Below are positions 1-8,792 of a stretch of 64,000 nt of DNA, piece by piece. The DNA is from Pantanalinema sp. GBBB05 (GTDB lineage Bacteria > Cyanobacteriota > Cyanobacteriia > Leptolyngbyales > Leptolyngbyaceae), in NCBI GenBank assembly GCA_016743235.1, contig VRZD01000009.1, forward strand, positions 1-64,000, read 5' to 3'. The notes beneath the pieces are model-generated. The model worked only from the letters and a program-made list of their open reading frames with translations, did no database searches and was not told the origin of the DNA. The translations under genes and the position numbers were made by a program. Every line of letters begins with the position of its first letter. The first letter of the stretch is position 1.

Positions 1-55
1 CCTAGTACCTGTCATCCTGTACCCTACACCGTTACCCTACTCCCCTATACCTTAA

Positions 56-2023
56 CTAATCTACAGCTTCGTAATCCGCTGTGATGGTGGCATCGTCATC
101 GAAGTTGTAATCGTCGTCATCATCGGCGATCGGCTGCGTCTCCAGATTATACTCAGTCGTGCTGGCATCACTGCCTGTGCCACTGTAAACGAAATCATCG
201 GCTGATGCTTCTGTAGCCTGCTGATAGACTGATGCCCCAATCGTCAACAGAGTTTGCTGTAAGGCATCCAGACAGTGCCTCACTTCATCAACCGTGGCAG
301 TAGGATTGGCGATCGCAGCTTTTAACTCAGCGACCCGCTCTGTGCCCTGAGCCTTCAAATCCTCGCTGATGAACTGACCATTATCCCGCAGCGTGGTTTC
401 ATAGCTGTAGAACAGGCTGTCTGCCTGGTTCTTCAATTCCACAATTTGCTTGCGGCTCCGGTCTTCTTCAGCGTAGACATCGGCTTCCTGCCGCATCCGC
501 TCAATTTCCGTGGAGCTTAAGCCACCCGTATTGGTGATCGAGATACTTTGTTCCCGTCCGGTGCCTTTATCTCTTGCCGAGACTTTAAGGATGCCATTAG
601 CATCAATATCAAATGCCACTTCAATTTGCGGCACTCCTCTAGGAGCAGGTGGAATGCCAGTCAGCTGGAATTTACCCAAGCTCTTATTATCTTTTGCCAT
701 CGTCCGCTCACCCTGGAGCACATGGATTTCTACTGAAGTTTGTCCATCAGTAGCGGTGGAAAAGACCTGAGTTTTACTTGTGGGAACCGTTGTATTACGC
801 TCAATAATCTTAGTAAAGACCTCCCCTAATGTTTCAATCCCTAAAGACAGGGGAGTTACATCCAACAACAGCAGATCTTTAACTTCGCCACCCAACACAC
901 CCGCCTGAATTGCCGCCCCTAATGCCACGGCTTCATCTGGGTTGACTGAGCGATCGGGAGGCTTGCCATTGAAATGCTTCCGAATCGCTTCTTGCACAGC
1001 TGGAATCCGGGTAGAACCACCCACCAGCAAAATGCGATCGATCTTTTCAATGGTTAAATCTGCATCCTTGAGCGCTTGAATGGTAGGTTCCAACGTACCT
1101 TCCACCAGTTCATGGACGAGTTCTTCAAATTTAGCCCGGGTCAACTCCATTTCCAGGTGTTTAGGACCAGTTTCATCAGCCGTAATAAACGGGAGGTTAA
1201 TGGAGGTTGATAGGGTTCCAGACAGTTCAATCTTGGCTTTCTCTGCCGCTTCTCGTAAGCGTTGCAGTGCCATTTTATCGATCGACAAATCGATACTTTC
1301 TTGCTCCTTGAAGTTAGCGATCATCCACTGCACGATCGCATCATCAAAATCATCACCACCCAGGTGGTTATTACCAGAAGTGGCTTTCACCTCGAAAACG
1401 CCGTCTCCCATTTGCAGAATGGAGACATCAAACGTGCCACCGCCTAAGTCAAACACCAAGATGCATTGCTCATGATCTTGTTTGTCCATGCCATAGGCAA
1501 GGGCAGCCGCCGTTGGCTCGTTGATAATCCGCAAAACTTCGAGTCCAGCGATCGTCCCAGCATCTTTAGTGGCCTGACGCTGAGCATCACTGAAGTAGGC
1601 GGGTACAGTAATGACAGCTTGGGTCACTGCCTCGCCTAAGTAGTTCTCAGCATCCTGCTTGAGCTTTTGCAAGACCATCGCTGAGACTTCTTGCGGCGTG
1701 TAAGTGCGCCCCCGAATTTGCACGTCTACTGTATCGTCTTTGCCGCGGACACAGGTGTAAGGCACCCGTGAGCGTTCCTGTTGCGTTTCATCCCAACGAC
1801 GCCCAATAAAGCGTTTGATACTGAAGACAGTATTTTCTGCATTGGTGACGGCTTGCCGTTTGGCGAGTTGCCCAACTAAACGATCGCCCGCCTTACCAAA
1901 GCCAACCATACTAGGGGTGGTTCGCCCGCCTTCCGAATTTGAAATAACAATGGGTTGACCGCCTTCGAGGACAGCAACACAGCTATTCGTCGTACCGAGG
2001 TCGATACCAATGACTTTTCCCAT
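56..2023 (-). CDS. dnaK: Molecular chaperone DnaK (Hsp70)
   Basis: ATP-dependent Hsp70 chaperone that folds and disaggregates cytosolic proteins with a J-protein and GrpE. The N-terminal ATPase domain opens with [10 protein letters not shown] and carries the [11 protein letters not shown] phosphate loop and [10 protein letters not shown]; the substrate-binding domain starts near [11 protein letters not shown]. The 655 residues are slightly longer than the usual 610-640 because of an Asp/Glu-rich tail ([14 protein letters not shown]). The [14 protein letters not shown] start resembles the cyanobacterial DnaK2 type. grpE lies 148 bp upstream on the same strand; a dnaJ could follow beyond base 1 but is not visible. 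I see no CIRCE operator. Family assignment is certain; the paralogue number is inference. Confidence 0.97.
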   Translation of the reverse strand: MGKVIGIDLGTTNSCVAVLEGGQPIVISNSEGGRTTPSMVGFGKAGDRLVGQLAKRQAVTNAENTVFSIKRFIGRRWDETQQERSRVPYTCVRGKDDTVDVQIRGRTYTPQEVSAMVLQKLKQDAENYLGEAVTQAVITVPAYFSDAQRQATKDAGTIAGLEVLRIINEPTAAALAYGMDKQDHEQCILVFDLGGGTFDVSILQMGDGVFEVKATSGNNHLGGDDFDDAIVQWMIANFKEQESIDLSIDKMALQRLREAAEKAKIELSGTLSTSINLPFITADETGPKHLEMELTRAKFEELVHELVEGTLEPTIQALKDADLTIEKIDRILLVGGSTRIPAVQEAIRKHFNGKPPDRSVNPDEAVALGAAIQAGVLGGEVKDLLLLDVTPLSLGIETLGEVFTKIIERNTTVPTSKTQVFSTATDGQTSVEIHVLQGERTMAKDNKSLGKFQLTGIPPAPRGVPQIEVAFDIDANGILKVSARDKGTGREQSISITNTGGLSSTEIERMRQEADVYAEEDRSRKQIVELKNQADSLFYSYETTLRDNGQFISEDLKAQGTERVAELKAAIANPTATVDEVRHCLDALQQTLLTIGASVYQQATEASADDFVYSGTGSDASTTEYNLETQPIADDDDDYNFDDDATITADYEAVD

Positions 2024-2171
2024 AATGAGTGGCAGTGAAAGGTTACGAGGTGGATAAAGTGGCTAGCTGGTAGAGCAATAGTGCAAGGATTTATCAAACT
2101 GTCCGGAAAACTCAACCAATCTGATTCCAAATATTCCCACTTTGGACTCAGATGAATCACCTCACATCAGG

Positions 2172-2924
2172 TTACTCCTCCGAAGCGTCCTGATTTGGCT
2201 CCTCTGAGTCTACTGTAGGCTCTGGAGGGGCAGCAACTTTGACTAAGGCATGACGCAGAACCCGATCGCCTAGCATGTAGCCACTTTGCAACTCCTCCAT
2301 CACCGTGCCTTCAGGAAACTCATCTGTCGCTTGCCGCATCACCGCTTCATGCAACATGGGGTCAAACTCTTTGCCCTTAGCGCGCATTGGAGATACACCA
2401 ATCCGTTTTAAGCAATCAACTAATTGCTTATACACGCTTTGATAGCTTTTGTGGATAGTTGTTTCCGCTTCAGTTTGCGGCTTAATATGCGATCGTGCCC
2501 GCTCAAAGTTATCCACGACGGGTAGCAGCTCGTTAATGGTGGTGCATTTAATCTGCTGCTCCAAGTCCTCTTTTTCGCGCTGCGTCCGTTTGCGATAGTT
2601 ATCAAAATCAGCTGCAATCCGCATGTATTGGGTTGTACGATCGTCCAACTGCGCCTTCAAGGACTGGAGTTGACTCTCCATTTGCGCTAACGTTTCCCGC
2701 CACTCACCATCATTGGAGCTTGGTTGACCTGATTCCACTTCAACAGACCCAACGGGAGCGGCTGCCGCACTTTCTTCTTCATCCAGTGGCAGTTGAAAAT
2801 CTGCTAGGCTAACTCCCGGTGACTCAGTAGCGTCGGTGGTTGATGCACTCGCTGCTGTTGAATTCTCTGGAGAGGCAACGCTTGGATTTTGAGTACCGTC
2901 TACCTGGTTTTCTTCGTCAATCAT
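2172..2924 (-). CDS. grpE: Nucleotide exchange factor GrpE
   Basis: Cochaperone that releases ADP from DnaK. The reading frame is open from 2948, but that first codon is TTG; the ATG at 2924 (MIDEENQ), preceded by GGGAAG, is the better start and gives 250 residues. An acidic, low-complexity N-terminal region of about 75 residues precedes a long coiled coil ([19 protein letters not shown]), then the GrpE head with [18 protein letters not shown] and, near the end, MLHEAVMRQ and [17 protein letters not shown], the family signature. It lies directly upstream of dnaK and probably shares its transcript. The long acidic N-terminus is common in cyanobacterial GrpE. Confidence 0.96.
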   Translation of the reverse strand: MIDEENQVDGTQNPSVASPENSTAASASTTDATESPGVSLADFQLPLDEEESAAAAPVGSVEVESGQPSSNDGEWRETLAQMESQLQSLKAQLDDRTTQYMRIAADFDNYRKRTQREKEDLEQQIKCTTINELLPVVDNFERARSHIKPQTEAETTIHKSYQSVYKQLVDCLKRIGVSPMRAKGKEFDPMLHEAVMRQATDEFPEGTVMEELQSGYMLGDRVLRHALVKVAAPPEPTVDSEEPNQDASEE

Positions 2925-3513
2925 TATGGACTTCCCAATCGCGTTCAAGATGGCTTACTGTGCTACCAGACTTATCCTAATCATTCTAAGAATGGAGGCG
3001 CTATCAATGGTCAGACAAGATCGAGCCATTTCCATGCAAGCATCTTGACTTCATTTAATCAGAATTTTCCGGCAGGAAACGCCCTTTTCTACCAAAGCCT
3101 CAAGGAGAGCAGGGTGGGCTGCTAAGATTCTTTGCTTTAATTCACCTCAGTATCGTTACCACCGCGATCGCGAATGATGTCAAACCGCTCGGCTTGTCTC
3201 AACTCGATTCTTCATTAAACTTATTAATCTAAATTGTAGCAAGCAAGCCCACCATCAGAATCGTATCAATTCCTACACTTAGTCACAATCGCTCCATGAG
3301 AACCTGACGAAGATAGCGACAAGAGCTATGATTTTGAGAACATAGGTACGACTAAACCCTGTCTACAATAGTTTTCAGGTGTAACTAGATTGCCCGATCC
3401 CCGTTTATCCTCTCTGTCTATTGCTTTCAGACAGAAAAAGTCGTAGTTCATCCCTGCCGATTCTCTCCTCAAATTCTCGGGAACACTCTAAAAGGAGTTC
3501 ATCTTCACCCGCT
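2925..3513. other. Divergent intergenic region, grpE/pilB
   Basis: About 590 bases between the divergent grpE and pilB starts, so both promoters must lie here. A HIP1-type palindrome (CGCGATCGCG) lies near 3163. A TACAAT hexamer at about 3364 could be a -10 for pilB, but I see no convincing -35 at the right spacing. No CIRCE inverted repeat (TTAGCACTC-N9-GAGTGCTAA) is present. A 78-codon open frame at 2889-3125 runs antisense into grpE and looks like noise. Confidence 0.5.
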
Positions 3514-5511
3514 ATGACTAACTCCTCATCGCAGCGTCGCGCCCTCGTTGTACAAAATAATCTGTCTCCCTTTGGGAATAAGCTGGTTCAGGCTGGCTAT
3601 GTTAATACTGACCAGATGCAGCAGGCTCTCATAGAAAGCCGTAAAACTGGTAGACCCTTAGTGGATGTTTTAGAAGCACTGACTGGGCAACAGCTTCCAC
3701 CCGATCTATTGCGCCAGTATAAGAAGCAGCAACTATTTGAACTGAAGATTCTTTACGGTGTAGAATCCCTCGATCCGGAAGTTCGGGAAATTTCTAACAA
3801 TCATGTCACCGAATTGATTGATAGCCTAATCCCGATCGATCTCTGTCGGCGGTATCGGATGGTGCCCTTGGCAAAAAGTGAAGGGGAATTAGCCTATGTC
3901 CTTGTGGCAATGGTTGACCCAGACAATCTGGATGCTCAAGACGACCTCAACCGGATTCTACGACCGCAAGGTCTGGCGCTACAGCGCTTAGTGATTACGC
4001 TGGAAGACTACCAACGCCTAATTTCTCGCTATCTGGATGAGCAGGTTGAGAAGCAGAAGCAGCAGGAACAGCAGGAAAAAGTTAATGTCCAGGCAGACTT
4101 AGAAGAATTAGGGTATCTGGATCTACAAGATGCCCCGGATGAAGCAGCGGATAACTTAGATGTTGCTGATGCGGAAGCGGCACCTGTAATTGCTCTGGTC
4201 AACAAAATTATGATCAAAGCGTTGCAAGATGGGGTTTCTGATATTCATATTGAACCCCAGGAAGAATCGTTGCGGATTCGCTTCCGGAAAGATGGCGTGT
4301 TGCGAGAAGCCTTTGAGCCTTTCCCGAAGAAAATTATTCCCGCTGTAACGGCTCGGTTCAAGATTATTGCCAGCCTCGATATCGCTGAGCGTCGAGCTCC
4401 ACAGGATGGACGGATTCGGCGGATTTACGATGGGCGGAAAATCGACTTCCGGGTCAATACTCTACCCAGCCGTTATGGGGAGAAGGTGGTACTACGGATT
4501 CTAGATAACTCTGCCACTCAATTAGGTTTAGATAAGCTCATCTCCGATCCAGAATCACTGCAAATTGTGCAGGAAATGGTGCGCCGTCCCTTCGGGTTAA
4601 TTCTGGTCACAGGTCCGACCGGTTCCGGTAAAACAACTACGCTGTACTCGGCTCTGGCGGAACGAAATGAACCAGGGGTGAATATCAGTACGGCGGAAGA
4701 CCCGATCGAATATACGCTGCCCGGTCTAACCCAGGTGCAGGTAATTCGGGAAAAAGGCATGGACTTTGCGGCCATTCTCCGCGCCTTCCTGCGGCAAGAC
4801 CCGGATGTGATTCTGGTGGGTGAAACGCGAGATAAGGAAACCGCTAAGACGGCGATCGAAGCGGCACTGACAGGTCACTTGGTATTAACCACTTTGCACA
4901 CCAACGATGCCGCAGGCGCGATCGCCCGACTCGATGAAATGGGTGTAGAACCCTTCATGGTGTCTGGGGCACTGTTGGGTGTGGTGGCTCAGCGGCTGAT
5001 GCGACGAGTCTGTGACGAATGCCGGATTCCCTACACTCCCAGTCGGGAAGAACTGGCGCGATTTGGCTTAACCGCGTCGGGAGAAGGAGAACTTACCCTT
5101 TATAAGGCTAATTCGTTACAACCTCAGGAGATTCACGAAGCTAGAGCTAGAAATCAGCTTTGTCAAAAGTGTAATGGTTCAGGCTACAAAGGGCGGAGTG
5201 GGGTTTATGAAGTGATGCGGGTCACTGAACGCCTGCAAACCCTGATTAACCAGGGCGCACCCACTGAGTCTATTAAGGAGGTAGCGGTCGAAGAAGGGAT
5301 GAAGACACTATTAGCCTACAGTCTTGATCTAGTTCGTCAGGGAGCAACCACTTTAGAAGAAGTAGAACGGGTGACCTTCACCGATACTGGGCTGGAAGCA
5401 GAACTACGGGCAAAGCGGAAAACATCCCTCACCTGTCGCACATGTTCAGCGGATTTGAAGCAGGAGTGGATTGATTGTCCGTACTGCTTGACTCCTCGCT
5501 TCCAAGATTAA
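3514..5511 (+). CDS. pilB: Type IV pilus assembly ATPase PilB
   Basis: Cytoplasmic hexameric ATPase that drives type IV pilus extension; in cyanobacteria it is needed for twitching, phototaxis and DNA uptake. The frame is open from a TTG at 3421, but the ATG at 3514 with AAAAGGAG upstream is preferred (665 residues). Order: N-terminal GspE/MshEN-like domain (about 30-170), charged linker, then the secretion ATPase with Walker A GPTGSGKTT near residue 367, Walker B DPDVILVGETRD near 429, and the CDEC/CQKC zinc site (about 500 and 550). The last 30 residues add a second CxxC/CxxC zinc ribbon (CRTC...CPYC) absent from classical GspE. First gene of pilB-pilT-pilC. Confidence 0.96.
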   Translation: MTNSSSQRRALVVQNNLSPFGNKLVQAGYVNTDQMQQALIESRKTGRPLVDVLEALTGQQLPPDLLRQYKKQQLFELKILYGVESLDPEVREISNNHVTELIDSLIPIDLCRRYRMVPLAKSEGELAYVLVAMVDPDNLDAQDDLNRILRPQGLALQRLVITLEDYQRLISRYLDEQVEKQKQQEQQEKVNVQADLEELGYLDLQDAPDEAADNLDVADAEAAPVIALVNKIMIKALQDGVSDIHIEPQEESLRIRFRKDGVLREAFEPFPKKIIPAVTARFKIIASLDIAERRAPQDGRIRRIYDGRKIDFRVNTLPSRYGEKVVLRILDNSATQLGLDKLISDPESLQIVQEMVRRPFGLILVTGPTGSGKTTTLYSALAERNEPGVNISTAEDPIEYTLPGLTQVQVIREKGMDFAAILRAFLRQDPDVILVGETRDKETAKTAIEAALTGHLVLTTLHTNDAAGAIARLDEMGVEPFMVSGALLGVVAQRLMRRVCDECRIPYTPSREELARFGLTASGEGELTLYKANSLQPQEIHEARARNQLCQKCNGSGYKGRSGVYEVMRVTERLQTLINQGAPTESIKEVAVEEGMKTLLAYSLDLVRQGATTLEEVERVTFTDTGLEAELRAKRKTSLTCRTCSADLKQEWIDCPYCLTPRFQD

Positions 5512-5687
5512 AGCTGGGATCATCCTGAGCAAATTCTCTGCGATCGCGAGGGTGAACTGAATGAAAGAATTGGTGAACGGACGGGTAGACTAAGGTTCTG
5601 AAATTCACCAGTCTGATTACAATCAGTCACCCTCATCCCTAGTAATACTCATACTCTTGCATTCCGATCCCCAAAGGAGCCAGCCTC

Positions 5688-6803
5688 ATGCCAATGGAGT
5701 TAATGATCGAAGATTTGATGGAGCAACTGATCGAGATGGGTGGTTCCGATCTCCACCTGACCGCCGGTTTGCCTCCCTACTTCCGGATTAGTGGGAAGTT
5801 ACAACCGATCGGGGATCAGCCGATGACTGCCGAGGAATGTCAGCGGTTGATCTTTAGTATGCTCAATAACACCCAACGGAAAAATTTAGAGCAAAACTGG
5901 GAACTAGACTGTTCCTATGGGGTGCGGGGGTTAGCCCGGTTCCGGGTCAACGTTTACAAAGACCGGGGCACCTATGCGGCATGTCTCCGAGCCCTGAGTT
6001 CTAAGATTCCTAACTTTGATAAGTTAGGGTTACCCGATGTTGTACGGGAAATGTCGGAAAAACCCAGAGGTTTGATCCTAGTCACTGGACCAACCGGATC
6101 GGGTAAGACAACCACCCTGGCCGCGATGATTGACTTGATCAATCGGACTCGGGCGGAACACATTCTGACTGTAGAAGACCCGATCGAGTTTGTCTATGAA
6201 CCGATCAAGAGTTTGATTCACCAACGGCAGCTCGGCGAAGATACCAAGAGTTTTGCTAATGCTCTGAAAGCCGCTCTCCGGGAAGACCCAGACATTATTC
6301 TGGTGGGCGAAATGCGGGACTTAGAGACGATCGCGCTAGCCATCTCGGCGGCAGAAACAGGTCACTTGGTCTTTGGCACTCTCCACACCAGTTCAGCCGC
6401 GCAAACCGTTGACCGGATCATTGACGTATTCCCCTCGGAACGGCAAACTCAGGTACGCGTACAGTTGTCGAACTCCCTCGTCGCTGTATTCAGCCAAACG
6501 CTAGTCCCGAAGAAAAATCCTAAACCCGGTGAGTATGGTCGGGTGATGGCCCAGGAGATCATGATTGTGACTCCCGCTATTTCTAACCTGATCCGAGAAG
6601 GTAAAACGTCGCAAGTATACTCCGCCATTCAAACGGGTGGCAAACTTGGCATGCAAACGCTGGAAAAAGTTTTATCAGATCAGTATAAGGCTGGCCAAAT
6701 TTCATTTGAAGCGGCAATGTCAAAAACCTCTCGCCCTGATGAACTTCAGCGGTTGATTGGTGGTGCTCCGGCAGGAGCCCAAGCCGGAGCCGCTAGACAC
6801 TAA
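5688..6803 (+). CDS. pilT: Type IV pilus retraction ATPase PilT
   Basis: Retraction ATPase that depolymerises the pilus and powers twitching motility. 371 residues: an N-terminal PAS-like domain with GGSDLHLTAGLPP, Walker A GPTGSGKTTTL near residues 132-142, an Asp box around VEDPIEFV, Walker B DPDIILVGEMRD and the His box GTLHTSSAAQTVDRI, all diagnostic of PilT/PilU. The ATG at 5688 has AAAGGAG about 10 bases upstream. The tail is a Gly/Ala-rich stretch (GGAPAGAQAGAA). It is 176 bp downstream of pilB and 109 bp upstream of pilC, an arrangement known from other cyanobacteria. Confidence 0.97.
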   Translation: MPMELMIEDLMEQLIEMGGSDLHLTAGLPPYFRISGKLQPIGDQPMTAEECQRLIFSMLNNTQRKNLEQNWELDCSYGVRGLARFRVNVYKDRGTYAACLRALSSKIPNFDKLGLPDVVREMSEKPRGLILVTGPTGSGKTTTLAAMIDLINRTRAEHILTVEDPIEFVYEPIKSLIHQRQLGEDTKSFANALKAALREDPDIILVGEMRDLETIALAISAAETGHLVFGTLHTSSAAQTVDRIIDVFPSERQTQVRVQLSNSLVAVFSQTLVPKKNPKPGEYGRVMAQEIMIVTPAISNLIREGKTSQVYSAIQTGGKLGMQTLEKVLSDQYKAGQISFEAAMSKTSRPDELQRLIGGAPAGAQAGAARH

Positions 6804-6813
6804 CGGTGAGTGT

Positions 6814-6865
6814 CTCAGTGTTGAGTCTTAATTGCAGTTAGGACTTTCGATCAATCAACACTGAG
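6814..6865 (+). terminator. Hairpin between pilT and pilC
   Basis: An 11-bp perfect inverted repeat, CTCAGTGTTGA (6814-6824) and TCAACACTGAG (6855-6865). Inside it a second stem, GTCTTAA with TTAGGAC, can form. No T-run follows, so it is more likely an RNA processing or attenuation structure setting the pilT/pilC ratio than a full terminator. Seen in sequence; role inferred. Confidence 0.5.
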
Positions 6866-6912
6866 GCTACCGCCCCCGATCGTCCACCCCATTTTCTCCG
6901 CAGGTATTTGCT

Positions 6913-8139
6913 ATGCCTACCTTTGTCGCTCGCGTCCAAGATGCTAAAGGAGTCGCCCGTAAAGAACGCCTGGTTGCTGACTCACTTGGAGAGGCCCGCT
7001 CCACCTTACGGGAACGAGGACTATTCATTCAAGAACTAAAGCAAGACGATGGTCTGTCTTTGAGTTTTGACCTCAAAGACATCGGGACCTCAATGGCAAA
7101 GGTTACGGTCAAAGATAAAGCCATCTTTTCCCGCCAATTCGCGACCCTGGTAAACGCTGGAGTGGCAATGGTAAGAGGGTTAGGTGTGCTTTCAGAACAA
7201 TGCCAAAATCCTAAACTGAAAAAAGCGTTGACTGACATCAGTTCGGATGTGCAACAGGGCGTTAACTTGTCTGATGCAATGCGGAAGCATCCCCAATGTT
7301 TTGATGGGTTGTATGTCAGTATGGTGCAGGCTGGAGAAGTGGGGGGGGTGCTTGATGAAGTGCTGAACCGCCTTGCCAAACTTTTAGAAGATATTGCTCG
7401 GTTGCAGAACCAGATTAAGTCCGCCATGTCTTACCCTGTGACCGTGGGGGTGCTGGCAACGCTGATCTTCTTTGGGATGGTGCGTTTCTTATTGCCGATC
7501 TTCGCGAAAATTTTCGACGAAATTGGGGTCGATTTGCCAGAGTTTACGCAGATGATGATGAATATCAGCTACTTTGTGCAGAGTCCAATTAATTTGGCGC
7601 TCACTGTTGCTATCATTATCGGTGCCGTATTTGCCTATCGCCAATATTACAAAACCCGGGTTGGTCGGGAAACAATGGATCGGTTCTTCTTGAAGATGCC
7701 TTTGTTTGGTGATCTAATTCAAAAAACTGCCACCGCTCGGTTCTGCCGCACCTTTGGAGCCTTAACCCGATCGGGGGTACCGATTCTAACTTGTCTGGAA
7801 ATCGTTCGGGATACGGCTGGAAATCAGGTAATCGCCAATGCAGTAGACGAGGCCAAACGGGAAATTCAAACTGGGGGCATGATCAGTATTGCCTTACAAA
7901 AGGAACAGGTGTTTCCGTTGATGGCAATTCAGATGATCAGCATTGGGGAGGAAACTGGGGAACTGGATAAAATGCTGTCGAAGGTAGCCGATTTCTATGA
8001 AGATGAGGTAGAACAGGCTGTCAAGGCGCTAACGAGCATCATGGAACCGATCATGATTGTGCTTCTAGGGGGCATGGTCGGCTCTATTCTGTTAGCCATG
8101 TATTTACCCATGTTCAAGGTGTTTGAGAAGTTGGGCTAG
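6913..8139 (+). CDS. pilC: Type IV pilus inner-membrane platform PilC
   Basis: Polytopic inner-membrane protein (GspF family) that couples the PilB and PilT motors to pilin assembly. 408 residues with the duplicated GspF fold: first half FSRQFATLVNAGVAMVRGL followed by a TM pair near 170-245; second half RFCRTFGALTRSGVPILTC with a final TM segment (IMIVLLGGMVGSILLAMY). The IGEETGELDKML motif is typical of the family. Length matches PilC. Third gene of the pil cluster, same strand as pilB and pilT. Confidence 0.96.
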   Translation: MPTFVARVQDAKGVARKERLVADSLGEARSTLRERGLFIQELKQDDGLSLSFDLKDIGTSMAKVTVKDKAIFSRQFATLVNAGVAMVRGLGVLSEQCQNPKLKKALTDISSDVQQGVNLSDAMRKHPQCFDGLYVSMVQAGEVGGVLDEVLNRLAKLLEDIARLQNQIKSAMSYPVTVGVLATLIFFGMVRFLLPIFAKIFDEIGVDLPEFTQMMMNISYFVQSPINLALTVAIIIGAVFAYRQYYKTRVGRETMDRFFLKMPLFGDLIQKTATARFCRTFGALTRSGVPILTCLEIVRDTAGNQVIANAVDEAKREIQTGGMISIALQKEQVFPLMAIQMISIGEETGELDKMLSKVADFYEDEVEQAVKALTSIMEPIMIVLLGGMVGSILLAMYLPMFKVFEKLG

Positions 8140-8172
8140 TTGAGGCTGTCCTGTCGCCGCTACGATTGAAGC

Positions 8173-8781
8173 ATGTCAAGTCACCGAAACCATTATGAGG
8201 AAGCGCTGGCAGAGTATAGTGATGCCTCTGCCGCGATCGTCCTTCTGAAGCAATATCGTCCTTATCTGGAAATGCTGCCCAGTATGCGTCGTCCTGATGA
8301 GAGCCTAATCACAATCCCACTGCCAGTAGTGCGCTTGCGGGGTGTGGCGGCAGCAACAGGGCAGAGTGGCATTAGTAATAGTGTAAGCGAGGCAACTTGT
8401 CTGCCTTGTGATGTCGCCATTCTCATGTGTGACCCAGAATGGAAAATTAAGACTGGGGTAGAAATCTTTGTCTTTGTCCATCGCCCGAACGAAGATTTTT
8501 CTGATCTGCTCAGTCGATGGCGACACACTCAGGTGTTGCTGCATCGGGGCTATGAATGGGACATGCCCCTCCGGCATAAACATATTTTGAATGAAGGAGC
8601 AGAGGCAATGTATCCTTTGTTCGTTGTGTTTGAAGATACGCCAGAACGGATTAAACGCGGTCTTAAAGGGGCTTACTTACCCTTTGTCATCCGAACGCTG
8701 ACCGAAATTGATCCAGATGAAGTGATACCAACAGCCTCAGCTACAGAAATTGGACAACGTGACGATCGAGATCCATCGTAA
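8173..8781 (+). CDS. Hypothetical protein downstream of pilC
   Basis: 202 residues, not recognised. It is soluble-looking, with no signal peptide or membrane segment. Visible elements are an N-terminal helix (YEEALAEYSDASAAIVLLKQY), a strand-rich middle with VEIFVFVHRPNEDFSDLL, and FVVFEDTPERIKRGLKGAY. It starts 34 bp after pilC on the same strand, so it may be co-transcribed with the pilus genes, which hints at but does not prove a motility link. It converges with the kinase gene, 11 bp apart. Coding status is supported by length, position and lack of overlap with another gene. Confidence 0.75.
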   Translation: MSSHRNHYEEALAEYSDASAAIVLLKQYRPYLEMLPSMRRPDESLITIPLPVVRLRGVAAATGQSGISNSVSEATCLPCDVAILMCDPEWKIKTGVEIFVFVHRPNEDFSDLLSRWRHTQVLLHRGYEWDMPLRHKHILNEGAEAMYPLFVVFEDTPERIKRGLKGAYLPFVIRTLTEIDPDEVIPTASATEIGQRDDRDPS

Positions 8782-8792
8782 TTAGGCTACGA

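Noticed and set aside
2889..3125. 78-codon plus-strand ORF
   Set aside because: It starts inside grpE on the other strand, has no homology-like pattern and no ribosome site.
2925..3513. CIRCE operator upstream of grpE
   Set aside because: No TTAGCACTC-N9-GAGTGCTAA-like repeat is present; CIRCE in cyanobacteria is mainly at groESL.
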